From NCBI GenBank assembly GCA_947504195.1, contig CANNGN010000016.1, positions 1-59,770 of the forward strand: DNA of 59,770 nucleotides. Reading direction: 5' to 3'. Shown here piece after piece: positions 52,030 through 59,770 of the stretch. How positions within the stretch are numbered: the first letter of the stretch is position 1; each line of letters starts with the position of its first letter. The position numbers and the translations under genes are program-made. This DNA is from an uncultured Vibrio sp. Lineage in GTDB: Bacteria; Pseudomonadota; Gammaproteobacteria; Enterobacterales; Vibrionaceae. The notes under the pieces are model-generated. The model saw only the letters and a list, made by a program, of their open reading frames with translations. It ran no database searches and was not told the DNA's origin.

Positions 52030-55000
52030 ATGCAACAAATCGGAATTTATGAGCAGCTTATAACGCAACTTATCGAGAGTCGTATTGACCGAGAGCGATT
52101 CTATGTTGGCGAACGTGAACTCAATAGCAATGAAGCATCTGTCTGGCTATCACGTTTCTTATCACACATTCTTGAGTATGCGATTGAGTCTGTGCCGGCG
52201 GGTGATGATCGTCTGCAACAGCAAATTGCTTTATCCAATCAATTGTTACTCTGGCTAAAAACACAAATTCAAGACAAGGCTTTTATCGAAGATAATTTGC
52301 TTACTAGCAAAGGCAAAATTCTGACCGCTCTCTATGAATTAGAAAATCCTATTTCAGCTGATTTAAAAAATTACATTAAAGACATATTTCCCCTAACCGG
52401 TTTAACTCAAAGTGAGTTATTTAGTGGCAGTAATGCAGGCTTGTCACTCGAATCAGAATTGAAGCGAGAGATCCTGTCATCGGATAAAATTTACTGGCTA
52501 GTGTCATTTATTAAGTGGGCAGGAATACGGATTTTTCGCAAAGAGCTGGAGGCATTTACCTCAAGTGGCCGCGAGCTAAAAATCATTACGACCTCATATA
52601 TGGGCGCGACTGATGCGAAAGCAGTGGAGTATCTAGCAAGTTTACCCAATACCGAAGTTAAACTGAGCTACAACACTGAGCGTGAGCGTCTGCATGCCAA
52701 AAGTTATCTATTTTTGCGTAGTACTGGCTACCATACGGGTTATATCGGCTCCTCCAACCTCTCGCATTCTGCATTAACTAACGGTTTGGAATGGAATTTA
52801 AAGATCACCTCTCAAGAAATCCCTCATATCATTAAAAAGTCGCTGAGTACTTTTGAAACATATTGGGCATCGGATGATTTTGAATTGTTTAGTGGTGATG
52901 CTACCAGCAGCGAAAAACTTAAAAAAGCATTGAGCAAGCAGCGAGTACAAAATGAGGGTAGCCAAACGCACTTCTTCGATATATCGCCGTTTCCCCATCA
53001 AAGTGAGATCCTAGAGCAACTGTCTGTAGAGCGAAGCATTCACCAGCGCTTTCGTAATTTAGTCGTTGCAGCTACAGGCACCGGTAAGACCCTCATCTCA
53101 GCTTTTGATTTTGCGCGTTTTATCAAAGAAAAACCGCAAGCAAATTTCTTATTTGTTGCGCACCGAGAAGAAATTTTAAAACAAGCAAGAGCAGCTTATC
53201 GTGGTGTATTGCGTAATGGCACTTTTGGTGAGCTTTGGGTTGGTGGTCATACGCCTGAGCATTACCGACAATTGTTTGTTTCCATTCAGACGCTAAACAA
53301 CCAGATTGAGCAACTAAATTTAACGTCTAATTTTTACGATTATGTTGTTATTGATGAAGTTCATCACATAGCGGCTAAAAGTTACCGTGTTGTGCTAAAT
53401 CATTTCTCTCCCGATATTCTATTAGGGCTGACTGCAACGCCAGAGCGCCATGATGGTGGTGATATTTTAGCTGACTTTTGCGGTGTAATTGCGGCAGAAA
53501 TTCGTTTGCCTGAAGCGATTAATCGTCGACACCTTTGCCCGTTTCAGTATTTTTGTATCGATGATGATACTGACCTTCGCACGATTCCGTGGAGTCGTGG
53601 GCGTTATGACATTGCTCAGCTGACTAATCTTTATACCCACAACCAAGAGCGTTTTGATAAGATTTTACTGAGCATGCAGGAGATCATCACTGATCTAAGT
53701 AAAATGAAAACACTAGCTTTTTGTGTAAGCAAAGAGCACGCACAGTACATGACTCAGCAGCTTTTGCTGAAGGGCGTAAAAGCAGATGTACTGACTAGCG
53801 ATAACCGCGACGAGCGACAACAAAAGCAGCAAGCCATCCGCTCAGGAAGTATTAATGTCCTTTGTGTGGTCGATATTTTCAACGAAGGTGTTGATATTCC
53901 TGAAGTCGATACCTTGCTCTTTTTGAGGCCTACAGAAAGCCTAACGATTTTCTTACAGCAATTGGGACGAGGCTTACGTTTAGCTGACGGCAAGGAGTGT
54001 TGTACTGTACTGGATTTTGTCGGAAATTCACGCCCTGAATATGATTTTGCTAATAAATTTCGAGCCTTGGTGGGTAAAAGTAATCGCGCCATCAGTGATG
54101 AGATAAAGCAAGGATTCCCTCATGTGCCATTGGGTTGCCGAATCGAACTAAGCAAGCACACTCAAGACATGGTACTCAGAAATATTCGTCAAGCTTCGTT
54201 AACTTTGAAGCGTCTCGTCGCGATGATTCGCCAGTATCCACAGCATTCGTCACTACCGTTAACGCTGTCGAACTTCTTAACCCTAAATCCGCATATCGAT
54301 CTGAATGAACTTTATAAACTGGGGAGTTGGTCGCAGCTCATTCAACTAGCCAAAGATGAAATCAACGAAAATAATCTAGATGAAAAATTGCTGAACATGC
54401 TTAAAAAGGCCATTCATAACCGAATTTTGACCTGTGATGATCGTGCCTATTTAAGTTTCTTAAAGCAGCTTTGCCATAACAATTTCGCAATAGAGGATTC
54501 GAGTCATCGCCATGTGTTGATGTGTCATTATGATTTTTGGCAAAAAACAGGACCAGAGTGTGGTTTCGAGTCGGTCGAGCAAAGTGTTATCCAATTGAAC
54601 GTACCTGAGTTAAAAGCGGAGTTTTCTGACGTTTTAGATTGGCAACTTGAGCAAATCAAGCATAAACAACCGACAATGTTCGGATTGCCTGACGTTCCAT
54701 TGAGATTACATGCGCGCTATGCAAGGGAGCAAATATTGGTGGCGTTCGGAGCAACAACGTTTGAGCGACAACCGTCAGCTCGTGAGGGTGTATTTGTGCT
54801 GAAAGATCAAAATATTGAACTGATGTTTGTCACCTTAGACAAAAATGAAAAGCAGTTTTCACCCACGACCATGTATCATGATTATGCGATTAATGAGTCT
54901 CGATTTCATTGGCAGTCACAGAATAGTGCCAGACCTGATCGTGGGCATGGTAAGGATTATATTCACCATCAAAAAATTGGTAAGCGTTTGTTTTTATTTG

Positions 55001-55170
55001 TGCGAGAACAGACTAACGATGAGTATGGTCGCACCATGGGTTTTGTTAATTATGGCGAAGTGGACTATGTATCACATGCCGGTTCACAACCTATGAGTAT
55101 CACTTGGCAGCTAAAAGAGTCGATGCCGAATTTTATGTGGCATCAAGCGGCTAAGTTAGCTGTAGGATGA
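52030..55170 (+). CDS. PLD-nuclease / SF2 helicase / DUF3427-like protein
   Basis: A 1046-residue protein. Residues about 130-290 form a phospholipase-D-type nuclease domain with HAKSYLFL (His222) and IGSSNLSHSA. The SF2 helicase core (about 325-720) has Walker A TGTGKT (349-354), DEVHH (442-446), TATPERHD and QQLGRGLR. The C-terminal ~170 residues look like DUF3427. The family occurs sporadically in bacteria, sometimes in defence islands. It is probably an ATP-driven DNA translocase-nuclease. AAAAGGAAAAGC precedes the ATG. It has no obvious partner besides hipBA 248 bp upstream. Confidence 0.85.
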   Translation: MQQIGIYEQLITQLIESRIDRERFYVGERELNSNEASVWLSRFLSHILEYAIESVPAGDDRLQQQIALSNQLLLWLKTQIQDKAFIEDNLLTSKGKILTALYELENPISADLKNYIKDIFPLTGLTQSELFSGSNAGLSLESELKREILSSDKIYWLVSFIKWAGIRIFRKELEAFTSSGRELKIITTSYMGATDAKAVEYLASLPNTEVKLSYNTERERLHAKSYLFLRSTGYHTGYIGSSNLSHSALTNGLEWNLKITSQEIPHIIKKSLSTFETYWASDDFELFSGDATSSEKLKKALSKQRVQNEGSQTHFFDISPFPHQSEILEQLSVERSIHQRFRNLVVAATGTGKTLISAFDFARFIKEKPQANFLFVAHREEILKQARAAYRGVLRNGTFGELWVGGHTPEHYRQLFVSIQTLNNQIEQLNLTSNFYDYVVIDEVHHIAAKSYRVVLNHFSPDILLGLTATPERHDGGDILADFCGVIAAEIRLPEAINRRHLCPFQYFCIDDDTDLRTIPWSRGRYDIAQLTNLYTHNQERFDKILLSMQEIITDLSKMKTLAFCVSKEHAQYMTQQLLLKGVKADVLTSDNRDERQQKQQAIRSGSINVLCVVDIFNEGVDIPEVDTLLFLRPTESLTIFLQQLGRGLRLADGKECCTVLDFVGNSRPEYDFANKFRALVGKSNRAISDEIKQGFPHVPLGCRIELSKHTQDMVLRNIRQASLTLKRLVAMIRQYPQHSSLPLTLSNFLTLNPHIDLNELYKLGSWSQLIQLAKDEINENNLDEKLLNMLKKAIHNRILTCDDRAYLSFLKQLCHNNFAIEDSSHRHVLMCHYDFWQKTGPECGFESVEQSVIQLNVPELKAEFSDVLDWQLEQIKHKQPTMFGLPDVPLRLHARYAREQILVAFGATTFERQPSAREGVFVLKDQNIELMFVTLDKNEKQFSPTTMYHDYAINESRFHWQSQNSARPDRGHGKDYIHHQKIGKRLFLFVREQTNDEYGRTMGFVNYGEVDYVSHAGSQPMSITWQLKESMPNFMWHQAAKLAVG

Positions 55171-55483
55171 CTATCATGACGACTTTAGTTATTAACAAAT
55201 TATACAAAGAGGCAGAGGTGTGATTAAGCGAGTTTTACTAATTATGCGGAAGGTGAAATGAATAACAGAACATATCACTGTACTCCTCGTAGAGGATAAA
55301 TTCCCATAATGTCCACTGCAAATAAGAAAGTAAGTTAACAATTATCTACAATTGCATATCAAATTCTATTTATGATATGCAATAACTAATTAAGTACAAA
55401 AAAGCCCTGTATTTATAATGCTCTTCACAAGGTAATACAGGGCTTTAAGACATTCTTGGCCAGATAACTTTCTACCGAAAAAC
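55171..55483. other. Intergenic region after the helicase gene
   Basis: About 313 bp with only very short open frames and the yicC terminator at its right end. No terminator for the helicase gene was found. It could hold a decayed gene end, but nothing recognisable remains. Confidence 0.5.
55397..55447 (-). terminator. yicC terminator
   Basis: On the minus strand AAAGCCCTGTATT pairs with AATACAGGGCTTT and is followed by TTTT. The loop is about 20 nt. Confidence 0.85.
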
Positions 55484-56350
55484 CTACTCAATATTCTGGA
55501 TCTGCTCTCTCATTTGCTCTATCAATACTTTAAGCTCAACGCCGGTTGCGGTGACTTCGGTATTGATCGATTTAGAGGCTAGGGTGTTTGATTCGCGATT
55601 AAACTCTTGCATCATAAAGTCTAAACGACGGCCACAAGCGCCCCCTTTCTTGAGGATGTTTTGAGTTTCTTTTACGTGCGAATCTAGGCGATCTAGCTCT
55701 TCAGCTACATCAGATTTTTGTGCCATCATGATCAACTCTTGCTCAATACGAGTTGGATCTAATTCCACTTTTGCATCATCAAACTTGCTGGTTAATCGAG
55801 TACGTTGCCATTCGATAATTTCAGGCATCAGTGCTCGAACTTTGGTGGCTTCGCTGCTAATGGCATCTAAACGCTGAACGATCAATTCTTTCATGTTCTC
55901 GCCTTCACGTCCGCGAGCATCAATAAAATCGGTGACTGCGATATCGAACGCTTCCATTAATTCTTTATTAATCGTATCGAAATCTTGCTCAGGGGTTTCC
56001 ATGACGCCAGGCCACTGCATGACTTGAAATGGATTAATTCGGCTGGCTTCGCCGGTGAGTTCCATTACTTGATTGGCAGCATTGATGACTTGAGTTGCCA
56101 AGGTGTTATTGATAGTAAGGTCGCCTTTAGCTGAAGGGTTCGCTTCATAACGTAGATGGCACTCAACCTTTCCGCGTGCTAAGCGCTTACGGAATCGCTC
56201 GCGAAGCACGGGTTCTAAAGAACGAAACTGTTCTGGTAGGCGAAAATAGGTTTCTAGATAGCGTTGATTAACGGAACGAATTTCCCATACCGCGGTTCCC
56301 CAGTCAGCTTTGACTTCTTTGCGTGCGTACGCTGTCATACTGTAGATCAT
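55484..56350 (-). CDS. yicC: YicC-family endoribonuclease
   Basis: A 288-residue cytosolic protein. The N-terminus MIYSMTAYARKEV and the YicC core at 1-155 are present, then the DUF1732 C-terminus ending with LDFMMQEFNRESNTLASKS. E. coli YicC is an endoribonuclease that affects sRNA stability (recent literature). The start at 56350 has AAGGAT 7 nt upstream; the longer open frame to 56482 is not used. It is divergent from rph, a conserved arrangement in gammaproteobacteria. Confidence 0.92.
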   Translation of the reverse strand: MIYSMTAYARKEVKADWGTAVWEIRSVNQRYLETYFRLPEQFRSLEPVLRERFRKRLARGKVECHLRYEANPSAKGDLTINNTLATQVINAANQVMELTGEASRINPFQVMQWPGVMETPEQDFDTINKELMEAFDIAVTDFIDARGREGENMKELIVQRLDAISSEATKVRALMPEIIEWQRTRLTSKFDDAKVELDPTRIEQELIMMAQKSDVAEELDRLDSHVKETQNILKKGGACGRRLDFMMQEFNRESNTLASKSINTEVTATGVELKVLIEQMREQIQNIE

Positions 56351-56515
56351 CAATTTATCCTTAGGTTCCTGACGTTCATAAATAATTCGGCCATAGTAAC
56401 ATAGTTCGAACTCGAGAGTCGCGCTGTAGAACCTCAGCTTGACTAGGAACATCAACGGATTTCCGCTATAATTCGCGCCCAATTAGACTCTTCATTAATC
56501 AAAGGTAGATGCACC

Positions 56516-57232
56516 ATGCGTCCAAGTAACCGAGCAGCAGATCAAGTCCGTCCAATCAAAATTACGCGTAACTATACCGCTTATGCAGAAGGCTCAGTAT
56601 TAGTCGAATTCGGCAATACTAAAGTTTTGTGTAATGCGACGGTTGAAGATAATGTTCCGCGTTGGTTGAAAGGCAAAGGGAAAGGCTGGGTGACGGCAGA
56701 ATATGGAATGCTACCACGTGCAACTCATAGTCGAACTCGTCGTGAAGCGGCTAGCGGTAAGCAAGGTGGTCGTACGATGGAGATTCAACGTTTGATCGCT
56801 CGTAGTTTACGCGCTGTCGTTGACTTAGAGGCGATGGGCGAATTTATGATCACAGTAGATTGTGATGTTATTCAGGCTGATGGTGGGACTCGTACCGCTT
56901 CTATCAGTGGAGCAAGTGTTGCGTTAGCGGATGCATTTTCTCACCTGATCGAAAAAGGGCAGTTGAAGAAAAACCCAATGAAAAGCCATGTTGCGGCGGT
57001 TTCGGTTGGCATTCTTGGATCGGATATCTTGTGTGATCTTGAATATGTGGAAGATTCGTCAGCCGATACGGATATGAATGTCGTGATGACTGAAGAAGGT
57101 AAAATGATTGAAATTCAAGGTACTGCTGAGGGCGAACCGTTTAGTCATCAAGAGTTATTAGCACTTTTAGAGAGTGCGCAGAAAGGAATCGAAGAAATCG
57201 TCGTTGCACAGAAAGCGGCGTTAGCTGACTAA
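56516..57232 (+). CDS. rph: Ribonuclease PH
   Basis: A 238-residue phosphorolytic 3'-5' exoribonuclease that trims tRNA 3' ends. The N-terminus [20 protein letters not shown] and the central motif [24 protein letters not shown]-type region (phosphate binding) are intact, with the catalytic [12 protein letters not shown] near 115-127. Unlike E. coli K-12, it has no frameshift. It precedes pyrE by 89 bp, the usual rph-pyrE operon. Confidence 0.97.
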   Translation: [238 protein letters not shown]

Positions 57233-57321
57233 ATAAGTCAGAGATGATCAGCGTGAGCTTATCGTTGGTCATGACATGTGGCAGTGATGCCAGGGTACAG
57301 CAATAATAAGGCGAGAAAATA

Positions 57322-57963
57322 ATGAAAGCATATCAGCGCGAGTTTATTGAATTTGCAATTGAAAAGCAGGTTCTTAAGTTTGGTGAGTTTACTTTGAAAT
57401 CAGGTCGTACTAGTCCTTACTTTTTTAATGCCGGTTTATTTAATACCGGTCGTGATTTGGCGCGTCTTGGTCGTTTCTATGCTGCGGCATTAGCGGATTC
57501 AGGTATTCAGTATGATGTGCTTTTTGGCCCTGCTTACAAAGGTATTCCAATTGCAACAACCACAGCAGTTGCGCTAGCAGATCATCACGATGTGGATACT
57601 GCATATTGTTTCAACCGTAAAGAAGCAAAAGATCATGGTGAAGGTGGTTCGTTGGTCGGCAGTGCGTTAGAAGGACGCATTATGTTGGTTGATGATGTGA
57701 TTACGGCTGGAACCGCGATTCGTGAGTCGATGGAAATTATTCAAGCAAACGGCGCTGAACTCGCTGGTGTTTTGGTGGCCATCGATCGTCAAGAAAAAGG
57801 AAAAGGCGAACTTTCTGCGATTCAAGAAGTGGAGCGAGATTTTGGTTGCTCGATTATATCGATTGTGAGTTTAAGTGATTTGGTTATGTTCCTTGAAGAA
57901 AAAGGTGGCAATCAAGAGCACTTGGAAGCGGTAAAAGCGTATCGTGCCGAATACGGAGTCTAA
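57322..57963 (+). CDS. pyrE: Orotate phosphoribosyltransferase
   Basis: A 213-residue enzyme of pyrimidine synthesis that makes OMP from orotate and PRPP. The PRPP-binding motif IMLVDDVITAGTAI is at about 120-133, and the FGPAYKGIP loop near 70. Size matches E. coli PyrE. It is co-transcribed with rph and followed by a strong terminator. I saw no clear attenuator in the rph-pyrE gap. Confidence 0.97.
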   Translation: MKAYQREFIEFAIEKQVLKFGEFTLKSGRTSPYFFNAGLFNTGRDLARLGRFYAAALADSGIQYDVLFGPAYKGIPIATTTAVALADHHDVDTAYCFNRKEAKDHGEGGSLVGSALEGRIMLVDDVITAGTAIRESMEIIQANGAELAGVLVAIDRQEKGKGELSAIQEVERDFGCSIISIVSLSDLVMFLEEKGGNQEHLEAVKAYRAEYGV

Positions 57964-57994
57964 ACATTCTTATTATTTTAGCTGAATGAATACC

Positions 57995-58022
57995 GAAACC
58001 GCCTTTATTGGGCGGTTTTTTA
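57995..58022 (+). terminator. pyrE terminator
   Basis: AAACCGCC and GGGCGGTTT around a 5- to 6-nt loop, followed by TTTTA. Confidence 0.93.
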
Positions 58023-58106
58023 TTTGTGCTTATTGATACGACGAGACTGTAATGGTTTATAAGGTATGATAGTGCTTCATTTTTTAGCGTGAAAAGGAAT
58101 TCTCGT

Positions 58107-58913
58107 GTGGCTGATAATGTAATTGCAAATATTCTTGTGTTTGATTCCGGTGTGGGAGGGCTTTCTGTTGTAAAAGAGATTCAGAAGTTGTTGCCTAACC
58201 TCAACTATACCTACCTTTTCGATAATCAAGCTTACCCATATGGAGAGTTATCCGTTGATGTGCTGCTACAACGTGCAACTACGTTAATTCGTAATATGGT
58301 GTGTGAATACGATATCGATATTGTTGTTGTCGCCTGCAACACCGCGAGTACAGTAATACTTACCGAGTTAAGACAAGAGCTGTCTATTCCCGTTGTTGGG
58401 GTCGTGCCTGCAATAAAGCCAGCTTGTCTTGCTGCAAAACACTCCGTGGGCTTATTGGCTACACCTGCAACAATAAAGCGGGAGTACACGCGAGAACTGA
58501 TATCTGCTTTTTCTTACAAGAAAGAGGTTCAACTCTTAGGCTCAACACAGTTAGTCGATATGGCAGAGAAAAAACTGCGAGGGATGGGGGTCGACAGAGA
58601 AGAACTTAATCAAGTAATGCAGCCTTTTAAAGGCCAAGTGGACGTGGTGGTTTTAGGCTGTACTCATTTCCCTTTATTACGAAACGAAATACAAGAAGTG
58701 ATGGGAAGTGATGTTTTACTTGTCGATTCAGGTGAAGCGATTGCTCAGAGAGTATTGTTTTTACTAACGGAAGAAAAACAAACAGTAGAAAGAACAAAAA
58801 GGTGTAATGAGATGTTCTCTAGTGCTACTCCAAAGGATGAAGTAGCACTAGTTGTACATATTAGCGAGTTCGGATTTAATTCGATTACTCGTTATTTGAG
58901 CTCTGATCTTTAG
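58107..58913 (+). CDS. murI: Glutamate racemase
   Basis: A 268-residue enzyme that supplies D-glutamate for peptidoglycan. The two catalytic cysteines are in VVACNTAS (about 71-78) and VLGCTHFPL (about 186-194), and ILVFDSGVGGLSV is at the N-terminus. The start is GTG 58107 with AAGGA 8 nt upstream; an in-frame GTG at 58089 overlaps the Shine-Dalgarno. The 3' end overlaps the convergent RRM gene by 29 bp. Confidence 0.94.
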   Translation: MADNVIANILVFDSGVGGLSVVKEIQKLLPNLNYTYLFDNQAYPYGELSVDVLLQRATTLIRNMVCEYDIDIVVVACNTASTVILTELRQELSIPVVGVVPAIKPACLAAKHSVGLLATPATIKREYTRELISAFSYKKEVQLLGSTQLVDMAEKKLRGMGVDREELNQVMQPFKGQVDVVVLGCTHFPLLRNEIQEVMGSDVLLVDSGEAIAQRVLFLLTEEKQTVERTKRCNEMFSSATPKDEVALVVHISEFGFNSITRYLSSDL

Positions 58914-59340
58914 GGTCGTTAGCCACACGTACCTTTAACGTACGCCCTTGGTAATTAAATTCATTTAAGTTGTCGATTGTATGTTGCACTGCTGAATCAG
59001 CAATGACAACAAAGCCGAAACCACGACGTTTTCCAGTCTTCTTATCTTTCATTAAACGAACGGCAAACACTTCACCATATTCAGAGAAGAGTTCTTTGAC
59101 ATTGGTTTCGTTGGCTTTATATGGAAGGTTACCAATATAAAGAGTTGTGGTGGAACCAGATTCTGATGATTCTTGCTCTGTTGCTGATTGAGTTTTGTTT
59201 GACGTGTAGATAAAAATAAGAGTCGTACCTATTACACCAATAAGAAATGATACTGCTGGTGGAAACGAAAGTACTGCTAAAACGATGGTGCCGATAACTG
59301 CAAAGATAGCGGAAGCTATTAGTGATTTATTTGAATTCAT
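58885..59340 (-). CDS. Membrane-anchored RRM RNA-binding protein
   Basis: A 151-residue protein. Two hydrophobic segments at about 8-28 and 30-46 (SLIASAIFAVIGTIVLAVLSF; FLIGVIGTTLIFIYT) anchor it in the inner membrane. A single RNA recognition motif follows at about 65-140, with RNP2 LYIGNL and RNP1 RRGFGFVVI. Small RRM proteins are common in Vibrio and cyanobacteria and are often cold-induced; the membrane anchor is less usual. It reads convergently into murI (29-bp overlap). The RNA target is unknown. Confidence 0.87.
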   Translation of the reverse strand: MNSNKSLIASAIFAVIGTIVLAVLSFPPAVSFLIGVIGTTLIFIYTSNKTQSATEQESSESGSTTTLYIGNLPYKANETNVKELFSEYGEVFAVRLMKDKKTGKRRGFGFVVIADSAVQHTIDNLNEFNYQGRTLKVRVANDPKDQSSNNE

Positions 59341-59531
59341 ATAAGGCTGCTTATTAATATATTATTAAGGTGAATGAAAAAATGCTAAATGAATAGGCAG
59401 ACCGATTTTACGTGTAAGCTTCGGATATTTCCAACCTATTGCTGTGATAGCCCTCAAATGTTCAAAGATTAGTCAATATTGATGCATTTGAACTATTTTT
59501 AACCAAACAGATTTTAAATTTAAAAAAGTGC
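59341..59531. other. Upstream region between RRM gene and rRNA promoter
   Basis: An AT-rich gap with no gene. The last ~40 bases (A/T runs such as TTTTAAATTTAAAAAAG) look like an UP element of the rRNA promoter. Confidence 0.5.
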
Positions 59532-59559
59532 TTGTCAGCGAGTCATTGATCCCTATAAT
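59532..59559 (+). promoter_or_regulatory. rRNA operon promoter P1
   Basis: TTGTCA and a consensus TATAAT are 16 bp apart, preceded by an AT-rich UP element and followed by a GC-rich discriminator (GCCGCC) typical of stringent, ppGpp-controlled promoters. Confidence 0.85.
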
Positions 59560-59636
59560 GCCGCCTACCCGCTGAGAAGTAAACGCTACTTAGTGAGGTA
59601 ATGAAAATCGAATTCAATTATTTTATTAAATAATGG

Positions 59637-59664
59637 TTGACTAAGAATTTCAAAAGCGTATTAT
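59637..59664 (+). promoter_or_regulatory. rRNA operon promoter P2
   Basis: TTGACT and TATTAT are 16 bp apart, about 105 bp downstream of P1, followed by GC-rich sequence. The tandem spacing is that of rrn P1-P2 pairs. Confidence 0.7.
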
Positions 59665-59693
59665 ACGCACCCCTAGCGAGCTACGGCTGGCAG

Positions 59694-59770
59694 GCGCTCT
59701 TTAAAAATTTAGACCTATCAATCTGTGTGGGCACTCGTTGATGATAATCAATTTTACTTCTTAGAAGTAA
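59694..59770 (+). other. rRNA operon leader with boxA
   Basis: GCGCTCTTTAAAAATTTA resembles the E. coli leader's TGCTCTTTAACAATTTA boxA region, and ATCTGTGTGGGCACTCG shortly after is shared with rrn leaders. The leader continues past the window end, so the 16S gene should start downstream. Confidence 0.85.

Noticed and set aside
55171..55320. Short frames after the helicase gene (12-14 codons)
   Set aside because: Too short, no recognisable motif; could be a decayed gene end but nothing supports it.

Overview
The window looks like a Vibrio large-chromosome segment. The evidence is the gene content and order: ilvY/ilvC beside ubiK and a vexAB-type RND pump; rep, cytochrome c5, a tRNA array, gor, rlmJ, prlC and uvrD; cpdB, rarD and recQ; yicC, rph and pyrE; murI and an RRM protein running into an rRNA operon promoter. 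From memory, much of this order resembles V. cholerae chromosome I. No species can be named from sequence reading alone.

Layout. 1-5 kb: the 3' part of a tRNA-Ser, a 2OG-Fe(II) oxygenase, an orphan glycine-betaine-type binding protein, and divergent ilvY/ilvC. 5-12 kb: ubiK, the vexBA efflux operon (minus strand), rep and a cytochrome c5. 12.9-13.9 kb: a tRNA array (Arg, His, Pro, His, Pro) with decayed tRNA-Pro copies and duplicated terminators. 13.9-27.6 kb: housekeeping genes (gor, rlmJ, prlC, uvrD, a MerR/carboxymuconolactone-decarboxylase pair, cpdB, rarD, recQ and a DUF3630 gene). In the cpdB-rarD gap lies an unannotated minus-strand RNA that reads as a CsrB-type sponge RNA for CsrA, with its own promoter, terminator and upstream VarA/UvrY-type box.

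27.6-43.3 kb is an accessory beta-glucoside locus. It holds a LamB-type porin, a LacI regulator, a CUT1 ABC transporter (binding protein, two permeases, ATPase), and three intracellular enzymes of different families (GH1 glucosidase, GH94 phosphorylase, GH116 glucosidase), and ends with a second LacI regulator. LacI-type operators and a CRP site lie upstream of the porin and the first regulator. The inferred route is porin, periplasmic binding protein, ABC import, then cytoplasmic hydrolysis or phosphorolysis. The exact sugar is not resolved.

43.4-49.9 kb carries small regulatory and redox genes: an SMP-30-like secreted propeller, XRE, LysR and MarR regulators, a DMT exporter, an FMN reductase and a di-heme peroxidase. 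50.2-55.2 kb holds a hipBA toxin-antitoxin pair followed by a 1046-residue PLD-nuclease/SF2-helicase/DUF3427-like protein, a candidate defence module. 55.5-59.8 kb returns to core genes (yicC, rph, pyrE, murI, membrane-anchored RRM protein) and ends in the tandem promoters and boxA leader of an rRNA operon whose 16S gene lies beyond the window.

The most notable items are the CsrB-like RNA, the GH1-GH94-GH116 locus, the hipBA-helicase module, the expanded tRNA-Pro-like relics and a set of nested palindromes between recQ and the porin gene.
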